Source: Actinomycetota bacterium
GTDB lineage: Bacteria; Actinomycetota; Thermoleophilia; Gaiellales; Gaiellaceae
Direction: 5' to 3'
NCBI GenBank assembly: GCA_013812265.1
Contig: JACCTQ010000126.1
Location: forward strand, 1-11,563
Length of the DNA stretch: 11,563 nt
Of this stretch, positions 1-4,973 are shown in pieces. The notes under the pieces were generated by a model, which worked only from the letters and a program-made list of their open reading frames with translations, made no database searches and was not told the DNA's origin. Each line of letters opens with the position of its first letter. The stretch's first letter is position 1. The position numbers and the translations under genes are program-made.

Positions 1-707
1 ATCTCGGCCTCGGCCAGGTCGTGCGTGCAGAGCAGGATCGTCGAGTCGTGCGTCTGGCGGATCTCGCGGATGAAGTTCTGCACCTCGAGCTTCGAGCGGG
101 GATCGAGACCCGTGGTCGGCTCGTCGAGCAGCAGCAGGACCGGAGCCGTCAGCAGGGCCCGCGCGAGAGCGACCTTCTGCTGCATGCCTCGCGACAGCGC
201 CTCCATCGGCTCGGACCGCCGCTTGGCCGGAAAGCCCACCCGCGCGAGAATCTCGGGGATCTGCTTGCGGGTCTCCGAGGCGGGAATGCCGTAGAAGCGC
301 GCTGCGTAGCTCAGGTTTTCGGTCGAGGACATCTTCTTGAAGAACGAGGCCTCGACCGACACGCGGTTGACGAGGCGGCGCACGGCGCGTGGGTCCTTGA
401 AGACGTCGTGGCCGAAGATGTGGGCATCGCCGCCGTCGTGCAGGAGCAGCGTCGCGAGCAGGCGGACGAGCGTCGACTTCCCCGAGCCGTTCTGGCCCAG
501 AATGGCGACGGTCTCGCCCCGCTGCATCGTGAACGACAGGCCCTTGATCGCCGCCACACGACGCCCGCGCCCGGGGATGCCGCCGAAGCGCTTCTTGCGC
601 CGAATGAATTCCTTGCGCAGCCCGTCGACCTCGACAGCGGGCACGGGCACAAGGGCGCGAGGCGCCTCGTCACTGCTCGTCATCGTGGCTGCTGCTTGGT
701 TCGACAT
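1..707 (-). CDS. ABC-2-type transporter ATP-binding subunit (partial, C-terminus outside window)
   Basis: This is the nucleotide-binding subunit of an ABC exporter; 235 codons are visible and the end lies beyond the left edge. It would hydrolyse ATP at the inner membrane face for a partner permease that is not in view. Visible motifs are Walker A GQNGSGKS (residues 71-78), signature LSRGMQQK (171-178, in place of canonical LSGGQ), Walker B LLLLDEP (191-197) followed by TTGLD, and the switch histidine in LLCTHD (H229). The Q-loop position appears to carry E119 (context RVSVEASFFKK) instead of Gln. A basic insert FIRRKKRFGGIPGRGRR (residues 34-50) precedes the core, as in ATPases paired with ABC-2 permeases. 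I chose the ATG at 707 over the one at 683 because AGGAG lies 7 nt upstream of the former and nothing resembling an RBS precedes the latter. The substrate cannot be told. Confidence 0.93.
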   Translation of the reverse strand, partial: MSNQAAATMTSSDEAPRALVPVPAVEVDGLRKEFIRRKKRFGGIPGRGRRVAAIKGLSFTMQRGETVAILGQNGSGKSTLVRLLATLLLHDGGDAHIFGHDVFKDPRAVRRLVNRVSVEASFFKKMSSTENLSYAARFYGIPASETRKQIPEILARVGFPAKRRSEPMEALSRGMQQKVALARALLTAPVLLLLDEPTTGLDPRSKLEVQNFIREIRQTHDSTILLCTHDLAEAE

Positions 708-739
708 GCGGATGCTCCTGAAGGGTCGGCCGAGAGATG

Positions 740-768
740 GGTACGCAACCCTCGACGGGGCGCGTACC
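740..768. promoter_or_regulatory. Candidate operator: inverted repeat upstream of ABC ATPase
   Basis: GGTACGC at 740-746 is matched by its exact complement GCGTACC at 762-768, with 15 nt between. The half-site centres are 22 bp apart, about two helical turns, as expected for a dimeric repressor of TetR or similar type. The repeat lies 33-61 nt upstream of the ATPase start at 707. Binding is inferred; no regulator gene is visible. Confidence 0.35.
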
Positions 769-803
769 GCGAACGTGGGTTCTCAGCCGAAGAGGAGCAT
801 GCC

Positions 804-835
804 GCCCGCCACTCTAGCAGCCGGAGCCGGCGGGC
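804..835 (-). terminator. Probable terminator hairpin after the SIMPL gene
   Basis: GCCCGCC (804-810) pairs with GGCGGGC (829-835) around an 18-nt loop that can fold further (CCGG/CCGG). It lies 26 nt beyond the SIMPL stop on the minus strand. No U-run follows, which is common for GC-rich actinobacteria, so termination efficiency is uncertain. Confidence 0.4.
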
Positions 836-860
836 TTCAAACTGGAACCTTCGGGACCTT

Positions 861-1580
861 CTACGATGCGGCGAAGGTGACCGTGACCGTCGCCTGAACT
901 TCTCGCTGACCCGGCTCGAGGGGAGCACGCGCTTGCTCCGGAACTCCCGGGGGAGTAGACGACGACGCCGTGACACCGTACGCGTACGGGACGTAGCCGC
1001 CGGCGGCGATCTCCGAGATCACGAGCGGGCGTCCCAGTGTCAGACCGGCACTTTGTGCGATGCCACGGGCTTTCTCGCGTGCCTTCTCTACCGCGTTCGC
1101 GAGAGCACGCTGATAGAGATCGTCGCTCTGCTCACGCGTGAGCAGCGGCCCGTAGACGCGGTTGGCACCGGCTGTGACGGCCATATCGATGAGCGAGGCC
1201 GCCTTCTCCCACCCGGCTGTCACGCGGACGCTGTTGGACGCGCTGTACCCAGCTAGCGTCCCATTGCTCCACCGTGGAGCAAGGTACACCTGCTCCGTGC
1301 GCAGATCGGAGGGGTCGACGCCCTCAGTCTTCAATGCGGCGATCACACGGGACGTGGCGCTGGAATTCATCCGCAGGGCTGCTCCTGCGGTCTTCCCCTC
1401 GCTGTAGACGCCGAACGACCACTCAGCCTCAACGGGAACCGTGCTCACCGAGCCTCGGCTCGTGACGGTGATCTTCCCATCGTCGCCGCTCTCCGCCGCG
1501 CTCGCCGGAAGCGCGAGCACCGCCACGAGTGCGAGGGCGGCGGCCGCAAGATGCAAAGTTCTCCGCCTCCAAGTGCGCAT
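861..1580 (-). CDS. Secreted SIMPL (DUF541) domain protein
   Basis: The 239-aa protein starts with a classic signal peptide: basic MRTWRRR, a hydrophobic stretch at residues 10-25, and a likely cleavage site after ASA (about residue 28). The mature part shows SIMPL/DUF541 features: ITVTSRGSVSTVP near the start, the region ALKTEGVDPSDLRTEQVYL, and the C-terminal block around residues 155-180 (RALANAVEKAREKARGIAQ) leading to GLTLGRPLVISE. Family members are exported proteins of mostly unknown biochemical role, the best studied being a stress-linked E. coli relative. A longer TTG-start form (to 1628) is possible. I prefer ATG 1580 because the signal peptide begins there and a good promoter ends 7 nt upstream, making a leaderless mRNA likely. 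Confidence 0.88.
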   Translation of the reverse strand: MRTWRRRTLHLAAAALALVAVLALPASAAESGDDGKITVTSRGSVSTVPVEAEWSFGVYSEGKTAGAALRMNSSATSRVIAALKTEGVDPSDLRTEQVYLAPRWSNGTLAGYSASNSVRVTAGWEKAASLIDMAVTAGANRVYGPLLTREQSDDLYQRALANAVEKAREKARGIAQSAGLTLGRPLVISEIAAGGYVPYAYGVTASSSTPPGVPEQARAPLEPGQREVQATVTVTFAAS

Positions 1581-1587
1581 CGAGAAC

Positions 1588-1616
1588 AAGGTACGTCCTG
1601 TCTGGCCCGCAGACAA
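1588..1616 (-). promoter_or_regulatory. Leaderless promoter of SIMPL gene with overlapping palindrome
   Basis: On the minus strand, TTGTCT (1611-1616) and TACCTT (1588-1593) are separated by exactly 17 nt, and TACCTT ends 7 nt before the ATG at 1580. Transcription would therefore begin at or next to the A of the start codon. A perfect palindrome TGTCTG-GCCCG-CAGACA (1599-1615) covers most of the -35 box and half the spacer, a typical repressor-site position. Promoter call from sequence; regulation is inference. Confidence 0.55.
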
Positions 1617-1693
1617 GAGCTCTCCCAAAATCCTTACGAACGTCCGCCTGCCCAGCGCGCGAGCGGACGAGGGTAGCCGGGTCCAGCGCCTTC

Positions 1694-1769
1694 AAGAGCT
1701 CCTAACAAAACGAAGCCTTGTGCCGTCAGGCCGCGCCGACGACGAAGCGTCATTCTGTTAGAAGCTCTA
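1694..1769. repeat. Short copy of palindromic MITE-like element (internally deleted)
   Basis: A ~76-bp palindrome fills the gap between the HNH stop and the SIMPL promoter region. Bases 1706-1736 match the reverse complement of 5098-5128 in the long copy at 30 of 31 positions. Bases 1736-1757 match the reverse complement of 4987-5008 at all 22. It therefore equals the long copy minus about 90 central bases. Its outer arms (AGAGCTCCTAACA at 1695-1707, complement ending near 1768) pair with each other but differ from those of the long copy. The HNH stop codon TAG (1767-1769) sits in its outer edge, so it may also act as a 3' hairpin for that gene. Confidence 0.8.
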
Positions 1770-2288
1770 AGCCGCGGCCGTGGCCGAGCCGAAGTGACCC
1801 AGATAGGGCTGCCAGCGGGTGGGAATCGTCGGTGCGGCGAGCTTGATGAAGAGCACAGGCGTCGGCGGCCTCGGGGGGAACGCGAGGCTCATGTGAATCT
1901 CCTCGAGTAGGCGATTGCCCTTGCGCAGGTTGCAGGGAGCGCACGAGGTGACGACGTTCTCCCATACCGAGTCGCCGCCCCGGCTGCGAGGAACGACGTG
2001 GTCGAGCGTCAGGCGCCCGTACCGATCGCCGCAGTAGACGCACCTCCAACCGTCCCGAGCGAATAGAGCGCGCCGCGAGATCTTCCGCTGGATCGCCCGG
2101 GGCACGCGGATGTAGGTGACGAGGCGTATGACGTGCGGGCGGGGATAGGTGTCGCTCGCCGACCGGAGCGGCTGCTCCAGCTCCTCGATCACCTCGGCCT
2201 TTCCTTTGAACACGAGCACATAGGCCCGGCGAAGCGAGCAGACATTCAGCGGCTCGTAGCTCGCATTCAGCACGAGAACCTGCTGCAC
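1767..2288 (-). CDS. Stand-alone HNH endonuclease domain protein
   Basis: This 173-aa protein belongs to the compact actinobacterial HNH family that begins VLVLNASYEPLNV. The metal-binding and catalytic core is clear: CVYC (C83, C86), LDHVVPRSRGG (D96, H97), N111 in ENVV, and CAPCNLRKGNR (C116, C119, N120), forming a zinc-stabilised beta-beta-alpha nuclease fold. Its target is unknown; such proteins are widespread, seem chromosomal and non-mobile, and no methylase or intron is adjacent. The start is GTG 2288, since the conserved N-terminus begins within four residues of it. There is no well-placed RBS; TACATT (2296-2301) ends 7 nt before the GTG, suggesting a leaderless mRNA. The stop lies in the edge of the short palindromic element, so the Ala-rich C-terminus may have been altered by it. 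Confidence 0.9.
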   Translation of the reverse strand: MQQVLVLNASYEPLNVCSLRRAYVLVFKGKAEVIEELEQPLRSASDTYPRPHVIRLVTYIRVPRAIQRKISRRALFARDGWRCVYCGDRYGRLTLDHVVPRSRGGDSVWENVVTSCAPCNLRKGNRLLEEIHMSLAFPPRPPTPVLFIKLAAPTIPTRWQPYLGHFGSATAAA

Positions 2289-2295
2289 ACCGAAG

Positions 2296-2301
2296 AATGT
2301 A
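2296..2301 (-). promoter_or_regulatory. Candidate -10 box of HNH gene
   Basis: TACATT on the minus strand lies 7 nt upstream of the GTG start, the same geometry as the SIMPL and small-ORF promoters. The -35 region at the usual distance (about 2318-2324, GGTTCC-like) is weak and falls inside a hairpin of the neighbouring repeat, so the hairpin could affect this promoter. Confidence 0.4.
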
Positions 2302-2311
2302 CCTCACCACT

Positions 2312-2428
2312 CACGGGGGAACCCCTGGTTCACCCGTGTGCCCCCTCCTCCGCCGCAGCGTCTCCCGGTTCGTCGTTCGGCTCCCGCCCGGCAGAGCCGG
2401 GCTCCGCCGGCGGTTCGCCGGGACACCC
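2312..2428 (+). repeat. Bipartite hairpin repeat, diverged copy (plus orientation)
   Basis: The first stem is CACGGGGGAACC (2312-2323) with GGTTCACCCGTG (2327-2338), 11 of 12 pairs and loop CCT. After 47 nt comes a second stem GCCCGGC (2386-2392) with GCCGGGC (2396-2402), loop AGA, followed by TCCGCCGGC. Order, spacing and trailing string match the minus-strand copies at 2911-3027 and 3700-3817, although sequence identity is lower. Unlike those copies it has no same-strand gene just before it; it lies between the divergent HNH gene and first small gene. Confidence 0.65.
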
Positions 2429-2467
2429 ACCCGCGGGAAACCCCGTGGTTCCCGCGCGCTGGGTGGG
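2426..2467 (+). terminator. Nested strong hairpin between HNH and small-gene promoters
   Basis: CCCACCC (2426-2432) can pair with GGGTGGG (2461-2467). Inside it, CGCGGGAAACC (2432-2442) can pair with GGTTCCCGCG (2447-2456) with one bulged A; the two stems share base 2432. CCTTTTG follows at 2474-2480. It could stop stray plus-strand transcription or insulate the divergent promoters. It has no obvious gene of its own to terminate. Confidence 0.4.
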
Positions 2468-2477
2468 ATAGGGCCTT

Positions 2478-2506
2478 TTGTCTCGACACGCGACAGGAGT
2501 TAGAAT
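2478..2506 (+). promoter_or_regulatory. Leaderless promoter of first small gene
   Basis: TTGTCT (2478-2483), a 17-nt spacer, then TAGAAT (2501-2506), which ends 6 nt before the ATG at 2513. Initiation about 7 nt after the -10 box would fall on the A of that ATG. The only purine-rich stretch, AGGAG in the spacer, is too far (about 14 nt) from the start to be a normal RBS. The -35 hexamer is identical to that of the SIMPL promoter. Confidence 0.6.
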
Positions 2507-2512
2507 TTCGCC

Positions 2513-2680
2513 ATGCCGGTGATACAGAAGATCCGCGAAAAAATCCGCTCGCTCCGACGGTCCACGGGAGAGCGCGATCCTGCGTGGGAGCGGAAGATGG
2601 AGACCGAGCGGGAAGAGATGAAGCGCGAGGTTCTGGAGAACTCGCGTCCGCGCGACCAGTCGGGCCCGACGGTTCTCTAG
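2513..2680 (+). CDS. Small charged helical protein, paralog A (55 aa)
   Basis: The short ORF encodes 55 residues. It opens with MPVIQKIREKIRSLRR, a basic amphipathic helix, continues through DPAWERKMETEREEMKRE, a charged helical region, and ends SGPTVL. No known family is recognised. Support for a real gene comes from three things: a good promoter placed exactly for leaderless initiation, coding-type GC at third positions, and a second related ORF 22 nt downstream. The two share K-RE-hydrophobic-x-LRR, then DPA.E, EM+R, E.S and GPT.L in the same order. The basic amphipathic N-terminus could bind nucleic acid or membrane surface; that is a guess. Confidence 0.7.
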   Translation: MPVIQKIREKIRSLRRSTGERDPAWERKMETEREEMKREVLENSRPRDQSGPTVL

Positions 2681-2690
2681 GCAGCCTGAC

Positions 2691-2696
2691 TACCTT
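2691..2696 (+). promoter_or_regulatory. Candidate -10 box of second small gene
   Basis: TACCTT ends 6 nt before the ATG at 2703, repeating the geometry of the first small gene and the hexamer of the SIMPL promoter. No convincing -35 is seen at 16-18 nt, and no RBS precedes the ATG. The gene may be expressed leaderless from here or by read-through from paralog A. Confidence 0.35.
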
Positions 2697-2702
2697 GTCG
2701 CG

Positions 2703-2876
2703 ATGACGCTGCTACGGAAACTTCGCGAGCGGCTCGGTGCGCTCCGTCGGAACCGCGAGGACGACCCCGCCGCCGAAGCACACGCGAAGGCGAAAACGCA
2801 CGCGCCCGAGATGGAGCGACAGGCGTACGAGAGCTCTTATCCACCCGGCCCGACGGATTTGCCTGGGGGCCCGTAG
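2703..2876 (+). CDS. Small charged helical protein, paralog B (57 aa)
   Basis: This 57-residue product begins MTLLRKLRERLGALRRNRE, a basic amphipathic helix like that of paralog A, then DDPAAEAHAKAK, an EMERQAYESS segment, and a Pro/Gly-rich tail ending GPTDLPGGP. It looks like a tandem duplicate of the preceding gene that has diverged strongly. No characterised homologue comes to mind. ATG 2703 is the only reasonable start. There is no RBS; a TACCTT box lies 6 nt upstream. Function unknown. Confidence 0.65.
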   Translation: MTLLRKLRERLGALRRNREDDPAAEAHAKAKTHAPEMERQAYESSYPPGPTDLPGGP

Positions 2877-2910
2877 CCGGCCACCGGCCCGGCGGACACG
2901 CTCCTCCTTG

Positions 2911-3027
2911 TAGGTCTCGGGCGAGTCGCCGGCGGAGGCGGGCTTGCCCGCCAGGAGCCTCGCGGACGCGCGTCTCGGCGAGCCAAGAAGAAGGGGGCGC
3001 ACGGGGGGAAACATGGTTTCCCCGTGA
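2911..3027 (-). repeat. Bipartite hairpin repeat after DUF4446 gene
   Basis: About 117 bp, roughly 94% identical to 3700-3817, starting 1 nt after the DUF4446 stop. Read on the minus strand, the first hairpin is at 3000-3026 (CACGGGGAAAC arm; the partner arm carries two extra bases). A 47-nt gap follows, then GGCGGGC/GCCCGCC with a two-base AA loop (2937-2952) and TCCGCCGGC. It lies where a terminator would be expected. The open frame through it yields a Pro/Arg/Ala-rich peptide that I regard as spurious. Confidence 0.85.
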
Positions 3028-3028
3028 C

Positions 3029-3511
3029 TCAGCGGGCCATAGCGCGCTCGACCGCTTCCAGCTCCTCGGGCGAGAGAGCGACCGACGCCTTGCCGCGATC
3101 CAGCTCCTTCATGTAGATGCGCGCGTAGTCGCGACCCTGGATCGCGCTGACGACGACTCCCGACCTCGCCGCGTCGAGGAACGCGAGCGAAGCGGACTGG
3201 TGGCCCCCCGTATCGGTGTAGGCGTCGTAGCGGACGATGGACGTGTTCGACAGCGATCCGTCAACGCGCCGGTCGACGCGCGTGAGACCGGCCGCAACTT
3301 CGTCCACGGCCCGGTGAAGATCGTCGATCCGCCCCTGTAGCGACACGGCGAAGTCGACCAGATCGGCCTTCCCACCACCGAGCAGGACGAGCTGGGAAGC
3401 GCGCACGCGCCGAAGCGCCCGCCAGGCCATGAAGGCCAGCACAAGTGAAGCGAGCGCAAGGACACCCGCCCCAACCCCCAACCAAGCCGCCGTTGTCCCG
3501 GAGACGTCCAC
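3029..3511 (-). CDS. DUF4446 family membrane-anchored protein
   Basis: The 160-aa protein has one N-terminal transmembrane segment (about residues 8-30), a basic stretch RRVRASQ, a predicted coiled coil (about 58-85, RIDDLHRAVDEVAAGLTRVDRRV), and the DUF4446 core: VRYDAYTDTGGHQSASLAFLD (93-113), then VVVSAIQGRDYARIYMK (119-135) and an SPEELEAVERA end (147-157). The family is common in Firmicutes and actinobacteria and has no established function; the soluble domain probably faces the cytoplasm. The start is GTG 3511. AGGA sits 10 nt upstream, and TAGGAT (3521-3526) could be a -10 box giving an almost leaderless mRNA. Its stop is followed directly by a bipartite hairpin repeat. Confidence 0.88.
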   Translation of the reverse strand: MDVSGTTAAWLGVGAGVLALASLVLAFMAWRALRRVRASQLVLLGGGKADLVDFAVSLQGRIDDLHRAVDEVAAGLTRVDRRVDGSLSNTSIVRYDAYTDTGGHQSASLAFLDAARSGVVVSAIQGRDYARIYMKELDRGKASVALSPEELEAVERAMAR

Positions 3512-3567
3512 GAAGCGTGGATCCTATTGCGGCCCGATAGCGAACGGCTCTTGCTTAGGCTTCGCCC

Positions 3568-3704
3568 ATGCTGAATCGTCTGCCATCCGTGTTTCTTCGG
3601 ATCGAGAGAGCCGCCGTCGTCTACTTCGACGCGCGGGATATCAGTGGTGGCTCTTCTTGCTGCTACTGCTCGCCCCAGACATCGAAGAAATCGGCTATCT
3701 AGGT
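3568..3704 (+). pseudogene. DUF4260 family remnant, frameshifted and truncated
   Basis: From ATG 3568 one frame reads MLNRLPSVFLRIERAAVVYFDARD. After about base 3638 the match continues in another frame as YQWWLFLLLLLAPDIEEIGYLG. Together these resemble the first ~45 residues of DUF4260, small membrane proteins with a WWLF-LLLLAPDL-GYL signature, known from general familiarity with the family. Restoring one lost base near 3638 would rejoin the halves. The similarity stops at GYLG (about 3704), exactly where the repeat at 3700 begins, so the rest of the gene (about 70 residues) is gone. It is divergent to DUF4446. Confidence 0.6.
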
Positions 3705-3817
3705 CTCCCGGCGAGTGGCCGGCGGAGGCGGGCTTGCCCGCCGGGAGCCTCGCGGACGCGCGTCTCGGCGAGCCAAGAAGAAGGGGGCGAACGGGGGAAA
3801 CATGGTTTCCCCCGTGA
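3700..3817 (-). repeat. Bipartite hairpin repeat after the 375-aa membrane protein gene
   Basis: Near-identical to 2911-3027. On the minus strand the first hairpin is a perfect 11-bp stem (ACGGGGGAAAC at 3791-3801, complement at 3805-3815, loop at 3802-3804). A 48-nt gap follows, then GGCGGGC/GCCCGCC (3727-3742, loop AA) and TCCGCCGGC. It starts 18 nt after the stop at 3836. Another copy of the right arm of the first stem lies at 3823-3834, so the same complement can pair with either, giving two alternative hairpins. The distal end abuts the DUF4260 remnant. Confidence 0.85.
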
Positions 3818-3835
3818 TCCATGGTTTCCCCCGTC

Positions 3836-4963
3836 TTATTCGACGGTGAAGAAGACGTTGTACTCGGCGGTGTTGTTCGCCTTGTTCTTCTCCTGCGGCA
3901 CAGGTCTGACCTCCACGCGAACGGGCGTGCGCGGGCCGAACGGTGGCTGGCCGATGTTGCGGAAGGTGACGGTCTGCGTCTCACCCGGATTGATCAAGCT
4001 GATTACCTGGCGCTTCTCGATCGGCGTGGGGCTCTTCTGAATCGTCAGAGTCACGGGAACTCGAACCTCCTGTGAGGACCCCGAGTTCTCGACGACGACT
4101 TCGAACGCGAGCTCGGTGGTGGCGACGATGGTCGTGTCCTCCGTGGTCGACAGCTCCTGTCCCGAGGGAAGCACGCGCACGCGCACGATGCCGTTGCCGT
4201 GCACACCGCCGGTGGTGGCGACGCCCGTGCGAGCCCCCTGGATCCGCTGCCAGATCTCCTTCATCGAGCGCGGGCTCGGCAGATCGGGATTACGGACGAA
4301 GTTGGAGTCCGGCACTCGCACGCCGCCGATCCCCTGGCGCCGCAACTCCTGGATCGAAGGCTCCTTGAAGAGATCGTCCCAGATCACGTCGCTCGCATCC
4401 AGACGCCTTGCCTGTGCCGCGAGCCTGGCGCCGGCAATGTTGCCGTTCTTCGTCTTCGCGCTCTCCCGGAACGCCGCCTCGAGGCCTCTCAGTCCGCTGA
4501 ACCGGAACCGCATGGCCTCCACGACATGCTGCTGCGGCCCCCGCAACCGGCCCGGTGCCTTGATCGCCTGCGCCGCGTTCGCGATCTGCTGCTGCTGTTG
4601 CGCGAGCCCGTTCAGCTGCTGCTCAAGATCGGCCTGCTTGATGCCCCGCGTCGTGATGAGGCTATTCAGCTCCCCGCCGAGCCGCTGCGAGTCGCCGGCG
4701 ACGGTACGTACCTCCTCCATGTAGTCCTCGTAGCCGCTCTTCTTGCTCGCCCCCCGGCAGCTCTGCACCCAGAACACGAGCAGGACGATGAGGAGAATGG
4801 CAAACGCGATCAGGCCGACCAGGCGGAGGATGGGCGTGATGCCCGCAGGCGGGCGCACGGGCCGACGCGGCCCGCGCCGGGCGCGGGCACCGCGTCCGGC
4901 CGCCTCCTGGGTCGCCGGCTCGTCGAAGAAATCGAACTCGATGTCGTTGTCGCGCTCGCTCAT
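3836..4963 (-). CDS. Single-span membrane protein with CARDB-like C-terminal domain, function unknown
   Basis: The 375-aa protein has an acidic then basic Pro/Arg-rich cytoplasmic N-terminus (1-44), one transmembrane helix (about 45-67), and an extracytoplasmic part. The latter has a helical or coiled-coil region with a Gln run (about 75-135, QQQQQ at 122-126), a middle domain (140-245), and a C-terminal beta domain (about 280-375) with features of CARDB/late-embryogenesis-like Ig folds: AFEVVVENSG, LINPGETQTVTF, NKANNTAEYNVFF. It probably binds or scaffolds something outside the membrane. ATG 4963 is supported by AGGAG 7 nt upstream. The RBS touches the left end of the 168-bp palindromic element, so the native promoter was displaced or lies in the element. 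Confidence 0.8.
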   Translation of the reverse strand: MSERDNDIEFDFFDEPATQEAAGRGARARRGPRRPVRPPAGITPILRLVGLIAFAILLIVLLVFWVQSCRGASKKSGYEDYMEEVRTVAGDSQRLGGELNSLITTRGIKQADLEQQLNGLAQQQQQIANAAQAIKAPGRLRGPQQHVVEAMRFRFSGLRGLEAAFRESAKTKNGNIAGARLAAQARRLDASDVIWDDLFKEPSIQELRRQGIGGVRVPDSNFVRNPDLPSPRSMKEIWQRIQGARTGVATTGGVHGNGIVRVRVLPSGQELSTTEDTTIVATTELAFEVVVENSGSSQEVRVPVTLTIQKSPTPIEKRQVISLINPGETQTVTFRNIGQPPFGPRTPVRVEVRPVPQEKNKANNTAEYNVFFTVE

Positions 4964-4973
4964 GCGCCGCTCC

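Noticed and set aside
21..1256. 411-aa plus-strand open frame
   Set aside because: Runs antisense across the ABC ATPase and SIMPL genes, whose minus-strand proteins have solid motifs.
2712..3014. 100-aa minus-strand open frame through the repeat
   Set aside because: It translates the hairpin repeat and the antisense of small paralog B; the similar peptide at the second copy reflects DNA repetition, not a protein family.
2312..3817. Possible CRISPR-like array from recurring hairpin repeats
   Set aside because: Copies are ~117 bp, irregularly spaced, in both orientations and separated by genes; no cas genes are present.
3109..3984. 291-aa minus-strand open frame
   Set aside because: It crosses the DUF4446 gene out of frame, the DUF4260 remnant and the repeat, and enters the 3' end of the 375-aa gene. 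A composite of shadows.
4072..4724. Plus-strand Cys/Arg-rich ORFs at 4072-4368 and 4116-4724
   Set aside because: They are antisense to the 375-aa membrane protein, whose RBS and domain layout support the minus strand.
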